Positions 21,301 through 29,300 of a DNA stretch of 64,000 nucleotides are shown here, in pieces. Below the pieces are notes generated by a model. The model did no database searches. It was not told the DNA's origin and saw nothing but the letters and a program-made list of their open reading frames with translations. Source of the stretch: Leishmania donovani (lineage: Eukaryota; Euglenozoa; Kinetoplastea; Trypanosomatida; Trypanosomatidae); assembly GCF_000227135.1 (NCBI RefSeq), contig NC_018246.1, positions 228,501-292,500 of the forward strand, read 5' to 3'. The translations under genes were made by a program, and so were the position numbers. Positions within the stretch are counted from its first letter, which is position 1. The number at the start of each line of letters is the position of its first letter.

Positions 21301-21580
21301 CTCCACGGTGCAAAGGGGCGTGCTGGAGCCGCCGGCAAGCGGGCGTGCCGTTGTGCCGAAGACGGAGCCTCTGGGAAGGATCTCGCCTGAAGTCATGGCG
21401 ATGCACGAGGTCGATGCGAACGTAAAGGAGGTGCTACGACAAGTAGAGCAGGCACGCCAGCTCTTCGCGCGAAATCAGCGCTCGTGGGAATCGTCAGCGG
21501 GTGGCGGCTTGGAGGCCCGTGTGCGGGCGGCAGTGGCGAAGCTGACGGCCTTGAAGGCTGCGCATGCTGAGGCAGCCTAG
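12314..21580 (+). CDS. Giant pseudokinase protein with three TBCC/C-CAP-like beta-helix blocks
   Basis: 3088 residues, with ATG at 12314 as the first in-frame start after the leader. Residues 1 to about 955 are Ser/Ala/Pro-rich and look disordered. About 957-1460 follow a protein-kinase C-lobe plan: the catalytic loop reads HGALHAGN at 1172-1179 where HRDLKxxN is expected, so the catalytic Asp is Ala1174 while Asn1179 is kept. No DFG is found. ADDLHAVG at 1297-1304 matches subdomain IX, and an alpha-I-like end lies near 1443-1459. It is therefore a likely pseudokinase. Cys-rich rungs of about 20 residues follow near 1725-1830, 1933-2046 and 2193-2355, resembling the beta-helix of TBCC, TBCCD1 and CAP. 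The third ends with a TBCC-type tail. The last about 55 residues look helical or coiled-coil. TBCC-family proteins act on tubulin or at basal bodies, so a cytoskeletal scaffold role is an inference. The rest of the C-terminal region is low complexity. Confidence 0.85.
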   Translation: MQFSDSMSSSSSAASPPPSRGGGCPVAVNASTPLASAVRAFHATYSSELRGTYDDDAQRLYGENSSLRIQLAAGLSRGGSPVSDAAVGHHGGERAHDGDPRMPSTQQAPPFFAKASAAHSAAQSFRGEDSAAERDVRAFRMTPSSSSSTFSASSASSLTPEQPEGKRPTVSSIVGKRLQLRRRSASETPFVASTTSPPMSCAPAARRSGSSQSSLSESSASDVVFHRLPLPHATLAVSSSSAAAPPAVSVPPPAHHHDPLCAGMTATSPNITVPAASLLHRSAVEKSTMAASASTLTDTERTCTAGASFVTSSASPMTPNPAVSYTRTSKSPAAVWSAAAAVLPASQLPTSPSPVSSLPSDPLLPHIPTAAAGHANAVYSSFEAASGEEVDEHDLNSSAASRAAQAALDAEEQLHGHEGPSDSSPVLTALTEHSFSVTPLLTPVPKKASASPRPMQVHACKGEMDTSTIVFNLDEGKDCDDSMAGMLARSSVDLVHTTPSEKRQLLSREERNDLDGAVANSSDDAGAVSHMAGWRRQPLPPPTPSTVTKKSPSSSSAMRRAVESDDTTSTRSGGSPPCTNLTVEQRSTPVMAQGAATALATSVDAAQAVEHYTASALPPDRSSSSGIDSLVFISGKNAGDPAHKTRSRADDTHALSLQRQRAMECGGRPEEAAVAEHVGSAMMPSTIATEGGAVRVRGSGSEGVAAAASVPGLEQHPPHHAVKTLSTYQMNDETKTRAADPAVLTTGGETSASRASAVLMPPSPSQPRAASMLDNSSFSSHSCGDATAAVAAALAGQSDRSRSGQALLAAERDAAAQPSKSGVVRRALVMRCMQDSSTSSSLSSSSSRSISGHRKEPRQALVNPGTRTASGEQTSVEKKGGSNDRPVSPSSSALCVDAMCAKDPSATHACALQYTEALDGADVGENEEAEETEEDGTPPIKWDGAQDQESNPLLLQEAGRWDAVLEEMELVDCTVVSRVYQRPMPLGRTASHSDGEDAMENMGSEEDDELCLFKVVSLFPIAADHSERWERRTRVQKRLLALAEEMRATQRALDEAGLTAAEAELGSSASQHVGASVKAATKGEERAGDRRDDTGDVFAERRRRTTCAGVSEVYVDSRCRLIAQLEAVPYMVPLRHLVAASSGTGLRENEVLALIRTVVCKAATMHNAGFVHGALHAGNVLLSSYDGDAVLTQPCGLMSQSSWLPTDLSVISVARANAMAPYLSEVWGARRLQVGGATSTRLGPPQRPDTAELITYHNLAALGWLDDSDARKAGGSADRRDSAELCMAGTAYTPTAADDLHAVGMIAFLIYVGVPPFQMASLWAVVERLRALGTAYGTAMQSSSSSSSAAARQEARRLVEEFCFGTCRRGAGANDCHRHGDEGASPSSGAPLQRHGVARFQPDFEQALQSFIVDCVEASCSAATLEQESGTPYRSGAAPHVYANAQELLTRHPLFRRFALPAHAGQDDEEEHENGGGARSSGDKESDQSVDDKMRDTVHRVAYPAFCTWARAREDCGSAPHLSRLHSNALFTARCTALCECVSATVSSHDDERSESWNAAQDGEPWSSLSVISPHVAGALQAWQFPFLSAEAGTSCLNDRETGTCTCTVASAEAAAAIRRRQWRSDTHAVTDAARLRCLPSLVRPTASAAPTGRAAAGDGDDGADGDVSATTLAQQEEDVLEAQLFSGEQRQFDGDFAHQPHLHALTLAGKQESAFSLSRDFVLSRVLPVADTLVLQHLTDCTVTVLAPFRYVVLDGLQRCEVRLGPCESCVLRDVHDCPLIAVAALQLSGNNVTETHLSWSRQGSGRPLLKCSRGITASLYGLMYEGLVEDYSRVGLALEHAACFVAAADVNSDSGEADGAVTFRGPAPACPRAVELLATTATSASRSQREMGLCLAPEAPYDLALLLSNTRYVHSGRRSGGLQSPRIPSPDVFHFFGELAEKDVVVCDVRGDTRNGDARPVVFLVGALGDIVIERCSHCTILVSGTPSNLQASQCHDCQLIFMARESVVEDCARVECVALVTEYLLVRQCDAVRVRPLFLDCPFSDEVLRRVVGGSVGGDEEEIVVGAYEAGRLDELNAVLRGVGQGVLVEASENVIIEDIGYYYHRSCRAGDGEREDQEGGADGDGFSVLSVAYASMQSPTAAASSSGNASRFMAEAAQSLAEHLSLPCYLEPLQRYGGGERAAVSHAGRPTVSFHDLLNCSVLRLRGSLCPLESQASPTSGDSTVELADICVERVHGGVLYVEDAVHTLRLRHCVGPLDIVVCAAARVFMEACVGVQLRTACVDFRATDCVHCHVALHVNNPPQYQRCRSVQTSALNITARDFSALLSAAGVDLATNLYDEPLLLTEEWKPTVAAGSSGALLEGRRVHALHGGCVDTPTGPHSTADMCAVLLSSVPREQLHPRQGGPRDSRLRVQPDQVPRIMAVLRQPVMVVAPLPGLCASPNETPFLEELEARVLVWAKQPLSVSREEAVAIALYALADLAEVYASVTEWVEATDAVQPTEAPKRVAAFGGSLNSDAPPHLLSTRAPPSLPATSSASSTASNVPGLALDAVQQRLPPTERVLLQQAEQPRTKDGECAAQDASAAPSSSPSAGDASGAGIPAPAKPMLVEAGVVEIGPGTEGFVEEVAIHSAPAPPLSLLLTCYTDPPPAPKNDGAQTSPAEGPHADPVALHRPSQSESLPMRAQHGRLAAAGLPTLPCTAASAFASSAAGLDGAASGVEDDTSVNSSVAAPPLPPGPAYALNPTNVGASSTMDVFYNTQRDAASVVTGTAGPLMEEEGGAYSLTARTLDDEGVGFTSASPWPDGIRSPVVTGGRRALKWAMGSGDNHEGARSGRQASPVAETIDVLGAQAQAQWPSSLERSPHVMESEERSSRDGDELLVATTAVCTKELQEVFLKEEVEPHYARNAAHSSLRTSTSSVAEYPWRGVMSHENSAEYVAGGSDNGTGESTVPQTNFLHVSQDSSARRLELNSQAAMETLVMAMGSEEGGSFSTVQRGVLEPPASGRAVVPKTEPLGRISPEVMAMHEVDANVKEVLRQVEQARQLFARNQRSWESSAGGGLEARVRAAVAKLTALKAAHAEAA

Positions 21581-24002
21581 TGTACCTGTGCGAAGGGCGA
21601 CGAGAGACAGTGGAGCTCTTCGTTTTTTTTTTTTCGTGGCGGTGGCTTCTGAGAATCTCCTCTACACCTTCGTCTTCACTGCCGCCGCGCATGCCCCGCT
21701 GCGGAGCGGAAGGGGTAGCAGTTGACATCGAAAAAAAAAAGGAGGAGTTCTCACAAGGACCTCGAGGCAAGATGGGTGCCAATCTGATGCCAGTTGTGTG
21801 GGTCCGCACGGATGCATGCGTGCGTTGACGTGGCTTTGTGGCCGCCCTCAATATCCCCATCCCTCACTTTGGCGTTTCTTTCCTCAGCTGCAGGGTGTGG
21901 GAGCTGCGAAGAGGGGTCATGATACCCGCATCCCTTTATGCTATCCGTCGTTGCTAAGTTTTTCTTCTAGCGACTCCGTTGCGAGAGACAAGCACGGAGA
22001 CGTGCATAAGCGCATACGCAGCATGGCACGGTGCTCCTGGTGGTGAGAGGTGTTTGACTACAGGTGTCATCCCCACCGCAGCCCACAGATGCTCGCGTTG
22101 ATCCCTTCGCCTGCCGCTGTTGCGGGCGTCGTGGAGTGCTGACCCGTGCACCTCTCGCGATCAGGGACACCGAAAAGATCCTGCCGTGCCTTCATTTCTC
22201 TACCTGGCTCCGTTAGTCTGTGTTCGTGTGCTCTCCCGTTGTGTTTCCGCCGTCTCTTCTCACCCGCGCATGCATCGCGGCACACAAACGCACATTTATT
22301 TTTTGCATCTTCTCACGCCCGTCACGCGCACCGCACACGCCTTCATACCGCCGCTCCCCGACGCGCCCTTTTTGCGGTCATCTTCCTTTCTCACATACAT
22401 TTCGCATGACATGCATCTTTGCACACGCACGTTTGGGATGGGCTGCGTGGATACATGTACCCAACTCGCGCGCGCGGCAGCATATCACCGTCACAGTAGA
22501 AGGGCCCAAGTAGAAGCGGCGCACTGGAAAATACGTTAGCCAACAGGAAGAATCGAAATAACAAAACATCAACAGAAAACAGAAAGCGACAACAGCATAG
22601 AACGCCGCCGCTAGCCACACACACACGCACACACACCTCCTATGTATCAGCAACACCTCTCGTGCGGCACAACGCAACAAAACACGCACACCCATTTCTC
22701 ACGCAACCCGCTTTAGGAGCCGAGTTGCTCCATACGTACGTGGTTGCGTATTTCGCTCGTGCCGCGTGACGGGAACCTCTTTAAACTCTCCATTTCCTTT
22801 GGCCCAAGGACACCAACGCTTACACATTAAGTGCGCAGAGAGAGAGAGAGACAAAACCACATACACTCGCACCTACGCTGTGCGTGGCTGTCAAGTGTGC
22901 CTCTCGCCCGCCCCGTGCCTCCGTTGCTCTTGGGTGTCTTTGTCTTCGTCGTCTTCTGGATTTCTGTTTTCTTGCTGTTGTTCTTTCACTCCACGCCCGC
23001 CCACTTTTCCCGTGGGTCGACTTGTGCACGCATTTTTGTTTTCGGGCGGAGACCCGGAGGTCTTTGTGTGTGTGTGTGTGCCTGCGGGCGTTTCTGTCTG
23101 TGCAGGGTGCGCGTGGGCATATACGATCTGCTGACCCCCGCCCACCATACACACCTCTCCCGCTTTCCCTTTATCATTTCAAACCCCTCAAAAAGAACAA
23201 CAAAAAGAGGGCGCTATCATTTCTGTCTTCTTGTTCCCTGTTCTCTGTTTTGCACGTGTCGCTTTTTTTTAGCGCGCATATGTGCGTGCTGAATCCCTGT
23301 CCCTTTTTGTGCTCTTGCTGTTCTTGTCGACGGTCCCTGGACCGTCTTCTAATTTACGCGCCTCTCCCTCTCCCCCGCGTTTCCGAAACGCTTCCTCCCT
23401 TTTTCAGTGTTCGCCCGATACGAAGGACTTTTTTCTCCTCCGCACTCCTCATTTCTCTTTCCCTGAGACGTGACTTCCTTTTTTTCCTTGTTGCTTCGCT
23501 CATTGTGCGCGCCTCATTTTCTTCCTTTCGCGTACCTTCGGCTTCTCTCTCTTGCTTTTCTTCCGTCTTCGCTTCTATTATCATTATTACTGTTCGTTCT
23601 TCTGTTTTTCTGGGGATTTCCACTCATTACCCCCTCGCACTCTTCTTTCTTTCGCTACGGCCCTCTCCCCTCTCCCCTAGCCTCACCCATACGGCCTCTC
23701 AAAAGACACACCGTCCTCTCTTCTTCTTCACTAACCGTCCTCTTCATTTTTTTTTTTCGTTCATCGCTTGCTCTCCTTTTTCACCTTTTGTCCCTCGCAA
23801 TTTTCGTCCCTCTGCGATATTCTGCTCTGCTGTGCTTTTTTTTGTTTTCGCGCTGTTTATATGCACATATATCTTCCTTTCTTACCCCCACACCCCCTTT
23901 CCAAGGCGGTGCAGCCTTGGAGACGTGTGTAGAGAACGAAAACAAATAACTCTCCTGTCCCTCTCCCCCCCCCTTTCTCTCTGTCTCTGCCTGGTATTGT
24001 CC

Positions 24003-24042
24003 ATCTCTCTCTCTCTCCCTCTCCCTCTCCCTCTCCCTCTCT
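24003..24042. repeat. CT / CTCCCT simple repeat
   Basis: A tract of about 40 bases built from CT and then six-base CTCCCT-like units in the polypyrimidine spacer. It is purely homopurine/homopyrimidine, so it could adopt triplex-type structures. Confidence 0.85.
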
Positions 24043-26124
24043 ACGAAATCCAGTCCTTTGATTGATGCCGGTGTTTGTCAAGAGAAATATACTTTCCTCT
24101 CGTTCCCCCCCCCCTTGAGCTCGCCTTGCCGCCGTGATTTCGTGACCCCTTTGTATTATTATTTCTTTATTGGGAGGCCCTCGCCGCGCCTCTCCCCTCC
24201 CCGCTGAAGCTGGCGGTGTGTTGACACTCGTATCTCGTCGTCCGGTTTTCGCTCTCCCTCCCTTCCCCCTTACGTGCTCCGCATTACATTTCGAAGGAGG
24301 GATCGGCGGTGCTCCTGTTGTTCGGCCTTGTGTGTGTGTCTTTCGTGTTTGATTTCTTCCTCTCTTCTTCGACCAGGAACGACTCCCACTCACTATCCCC
24401 ACTACCACGCGTCCACCTTACTTCCCCACCCCTCCTTCTTTACCTCTGTCCTCGACGCATCATCATCGCCCAGCGTGACGCCGACAGACACCACGCCGCA
24501 CGCAAAAAAAAACGCACACGTTACCTCCTTTCTACCCCTCTTTGGCCCACAACCGCGCACACAGCAAGGCCTCGAGCGGTCTTACGCGAGGCAGAGAGTG
24601 AAAGAGCCCAGCAAAAAAAAAAGAAACGGCGATAAAGAGAGGGCGCAGGACAGACAACAAAGGACGCCGAGGAACAAAACACAACTGGCAAGCGCAAAAA
24701 AAAAAGAAACACGGAAGGAAGAGGGCAAGCAACGGAAAGGGGCAAGGCAACACAAAACCTCGGTAAAGGAAGTATACAGCCCTTCTTTTTGCTGCTCGTC
24801 GGTTTCGTGGCTTGCTTCCATCTCGTCGCTCCTTTTTTTTTGTCTTCTTTTCGGTTCCGTTTTTCTCTTCTTTCGTGTCTAGCTCCTCTTCTTCGCTCTG
24901 CTCCTGTCCTCTACCCTGGCGTCCTTTCTGTCGTGCTGCTGCTGCTGCCCCTCTCGATCTCCTCTGTGTGTGCGCTTGACGTTATCCAGGTTGAAGGTGT
25001 GCATATTTGTGTGTGTTGGGGGGGGCTTATGCTGACCTGCTGATTCTTCCTGTGTCTGCCACCCCCCCCGCCATCCACCCACCTGCACCTCTACCTCCAC
25101 TTCCGTCTTGCAATTATTATTATTTCTTCGATAGTGCAACCTGTCCTCTTCGTTTCTCCCACGCGTTCCTCACGTTTCTACGTCTTTGTATGCGGTGTGT
25201 GTATATCTTTTTCTCTCTCTCGTTTCCTCGTGAGCTCCCTCCTACCCTCTTCTACAAGCGCTCGCGTGTGCGTGTCTATCTTTGGGCGCTTCCCTACGGG
25301 AACACGTGACGCACGAGCCCGTGTGCAGTGTTGAGCGTCAGTGCTATCGTGCGTCCATCGCCCCTTCCCCCCTCCACTCCCCTCCTCCCCTTCCCCTTCC
25401 CCACAGTGTGACGTTGATCTTTCCACTGCTCCTTTCCGTTGTTGCCTGCTTTTCTGTTTTCCAACCCTGCCTCTGGTGATTATACTGCCACTGCTACGAC
25501 TACCACCACCATCTACCACGCCCTCCAGTAACGCTCCAGCTCCGTCTCTCGCTCGCTGTAGCGCACGGGTGTTACTTGTTTGTGCGTTTTGGGGTAGCTC
25601 ATCATTCACTTGCAAAGGTGAACAGTGGCTTCTCTCTCGTTCTTCTTCCTTTCTCTTCCCTCTTCCCTCCCCACCTCCTTGACACTCTCATTTTTTTTTT
25701 GCGGCCTTTCACCACCTTTGCCCTTGGTTACTGCTAATTGACAGCTCTTCTAATATTGCCCCTCATTTTTCTCTCTCTCCATTTGTGTCCGTGTGTGTGT
25801 GTGTACCCGCGCGTGTGAGTCTCGGTTGGTGCGCAACGGCTACATATTTGCGGCTGCTCCACCGCTCTAACCGCCTCCCCCCTCCCCTGCTACCCCGCAT
25901 AACATCGCCACAAACACTTTTGCATCTCTTCTTGATTGCTTCTCTAGGTCTTCTCAACGTTTTTCGTTAACCACGTTAGTGTTCATCCGCTTGGCTGTGT
26001 TTCACCTTGCTTTCTCGTGTGCGCCCTTGGCAGTGCTGGCACGGACTGCTGGTGTCGTTGTGGTGCTGTCTCATCGTTTTTTTTTTTCGAAGCACTGTTG
26101 TCGGCTCCCCGGTTCTTGCCATCC

Positions 26125-26161
26125 TGCTCTCTCCCCCCTTTTTTCTCTGGCTGTTGAGCAG
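26125..26161 (+). promoter_or_regulatory. Candidate spliced-leader acceptor for the CaMKK-like kinase gene
   Basis: A T/C run (about 26125-26148) is followed by AG at 26157-26158 and 26160-26161. The leader to the ATG at 26350 would be about 190 bases and contains a TG microsatellite. Confidence 0.45.
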
Positions 26162-26349
26162 GTCTGCTGCTCTTCTGTCTTTGTTTTGTGTGTGTGTGTG
26201 TGTGCCACCGCGATAACCTCTTGTCATTGTCTTCCTTTTTGTGGTTTGCATTCGGAATCGGTGAAGGGGCACACGTGCGAGGGTGTGGGAGGCCTGCTCC
26301 CCCCTTTTTTTCTTCATTCACTATCCTCCCCTGTGCGTTTCATGCACTG

Positions 26350-29300
26350 ATGCTGCCATCTAGTGCGCCGCCCTGGGGTCCAGGGCCACCTGACCCGGCT
26401 CCATACTCCACGATCGCCGCGCACAACTGCACCGCCGAGTGCGTCGATGGTTCCACATCAGGTAGTGCTACGCACAATCGGAGCACCTCACCACGCGGAC
26501 AGCCTGCCGGAGGTGACACGGCATCTCCAACGCCTGCTTCCGTGGAGGTGCTAGGGCGAAAGACTCAGCATCGCCGGTGTAGCACTAGCCCACCTCTGAA
26601 GCCACTCATGAAAGAGGCATTTCTCGCTCGCGCACCCGAGAAACCGCGGTGCACGTTGGCTAGTGCAGCGATGGAGAGCACCGGCGACCCGCCACATCCC
26701 TCCAAGGACAGCGATGCTGAGACTTCGGCATGCATTCGCGCAACTTGCACAGGGTCCCGAACACGAGTGGATCATGCGCCGCCGCTGTCGTTGTCCGCTA
26801 CCGTTTCCTCTGTGCAGCAGCACCTCGGCATGATACCGCAAGTGGCCAGCAGCAACTCCGCCTCTTATCAGGCGAGCGCCAGCGCGCCATCAACACCAAG
26901 CAATCGTAAGGAGGCATCAAAGATGCGGCGACGCTCCTCTTCGGCCTTCATGAGTCGACTGCCTTCCGACACCCGCCTGCGAACGTCGCTGTTGGCCGCC
27001 TTTGGTGTGCATGTCGAGACACATGGGCGCTGTGACGCACCGTCTCATGCGCCGCTTCCGGTCCGCGGCTCGTTGTCGATGACGAACTCCACGGACGTGA
27101 CGCCCGTTGCATCTGACACCCACTTTCGCAGGAGCGTCAACGAAGGATGCAGCACCGTCGAGTCTCACTGCACTGCCACCGCCGCTGCGTCGTGCGTTGT
27201 CGTGCGTGCGCCTTCTGGCGCATTTCGCGCGCTGCCTCACCCTAGCATATGGCTCAACACCAGTCTCGCAGGTATCGGCGGAGTGCCGTCATTCAACTCT
27301 TCCACTCCGTCCACCAATGCGTCTGTTCTGAAGGATCGCCACAGTAGCGGTGCAGGCACGTGCGAGGTGCCGAGTGAGTCGAGCTTGCTGCCGCCATTCC
27401 GCACGAGCTCGTTCGACCGCGACGGCGTCGGCGCGGAAGACTGCGGCAGCGAAGCGTCAGGCACGGCGTCCACCTCCGCCACAGTTGAGGTCCTTCACAG
27501 CGGGGACGCTAACCCCGTCACCGGAGACCGGTGTAGCCGCCTGCCAAGTGGGAGAAGCATCAACACCTCTGTCAGTGGTGAAGTCGGCGGTTTCGCACCC
27601 GATGCAAGCGGCACCTCAACAGCCCACCATACCTGCGCGGAAAGCAACAGCAGCGCCGGCGGCGGCGCTGAACTCCAAGGGGCGGGGTGCTCGTTTGGCT
27701 GGCGCATGTTCTCTTCGCTCACGTCCCAGCGCGGCGGCGGTGGCGGCGGCGCGCCTGCGCCGTCCCTGGGCATATTTCAAAGCGGCCTCTATCTTTCCAT
27801 GGACGAAGGCGACGTGTCGCCCGCGCCGGCTCTAGAGGTGCCGATGACGCCGCAGAGCTTTTCAACGATGCTGCTGGCGCGGGAGAGCAGCGAGGGGGCG
27901 CAGCATCCCGTTCGCGCCGGCAGCGCCACTTCGGCGACGACGACAAACGGTGCACGATCCTCCTCTCTTGCTGTGCAGGAGGGCAATGACACGATGCTGA
28001 GGCAGTCCTCACAACAGGTGCCGATCGTCTCGCAACTGGCGGAGGATGCCTGGAGCGGAGGCGGGGTCGCCGCAAACGGGATTGAGGACTGGTGTGTCGA
28101 CGGTGGCAGTCGCGATAGCCGTGAGGCACGTACAACGAGCACGACTCACACCTCCGGGGTTGGATCGCACCCCTGCCTGGTCCCCGGCAGCGGAAGCGGC
28201 AGGTGCGTCATAGGTGGATGCTGCGCGACCCCACTCAGTAGCTTTCAACTCCTCGGTGGCAGCAGTAAGCAGGAGATGCCTACAAGCGCCCTCGACACGG
28301 ATGAGATCCCCTCCACCCCGACGGACATCAGCGCTTTACCACACCCGCCGCCGCCGCCGCTCTCGGCGCGCCGCCGGCGCCAACGACGGGCTTGTCATCA
28401 CTGCGACGGCGGCAACGCCGTCAGCAGCAACTCCCGCGTCGATTTGGAGACGGGGGTGATTGAGACGGACACGCTGGAGCGTGCTCGGGCGGTATCGAAA
28501 GACGGCTCGAGGGCGTACGAGATTGTGAACGGGAAGTACGTCATGTACGACTACGAGCTTGGCAGAGGGTCCTACGCCACAGTGCGGCTTTGCTACAACA
28601 TGGCGGATGGCCATTTCTACGCGGTGAAGGTTCTGGATCGTGTTCGACTGAAGCGTCGCCAGCTCGGCTCAGAGGCCGGCCTGTGCAAGATCGATCAAGA
28701 GATCGCGATGATGAAGCAGGTGCAGCACAAGAACATCATCGCGCTCCACGAGGTTATTCGTGACCCCAGCATGCGCTACGTCTACCTTGTGCTGGAGCTG
28801 GCGGAGTCCAGGGAGGTGCTGTCGATGCGGGACAACGGTGACGTGCTACCGCGCGGCGACGACGACGGTGCCGCAACGGCGTACCCTGAGGCTGCTGCGC
28901 GTGAAATGGTGAAGGGGCTACTGCAAGCACTCATGTACATCCACTACCTCGGAGTTGCGCACCGCGATATCAAGCCCTCTAACGTGCTGCGTACGGCGGA
29001 CGGTACAGTGAAGCTGTGCGACTTTGGTGTCTCGGTTCTAGTCGGCGACGCGCCGATGCAACTGAGTCGCGAAGGCAGCGTGGCTTTCTTGGCACCGGAG
29101 CTGCTCCTGTCGAGCGAGGTGGAAGTGTCACGATTTTTGACGCCGGACGACTCATCTCTGGGCTCAACGCGTAACAAGAGTGCAACGCACATGCTCGCCG
29201 ACTCCGCGCTGGCCACCGCCACCAGGAACGCGCGCACGACTGTGACGTCCACCACAACGGCCACTAGTGCAACTGAACTGGCGAGCACCGGCGGGCCGGC

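Larger units (their letters stand above)
21581..26349. other. 4.8-kb spacer between the giant protein and kinase genes
   Basis: No convincing gene is seen. The left part should be the 3' UTR of the giant gene and the right part the leader of the kinase gene. From about 22900 to 24070 the + strand is almost purely pyrimidine-rich, which opens a long frame (22884-24065) of Leu/Ser/Phe/Pro low complexity that I do not accept as coding. A CTCCCT-type simple repeat lies near 24003-24042. Several A runs occur in 24500-24720. Confidence 0.6.

Noticed and set aside
22884..24065. 393-codon open frame
   Set aside because: It is Leu/Ser/Phe/Pro low complexity produced by a polypyrimidine tract. It has no domain-like sequence and no GC third-position bias.
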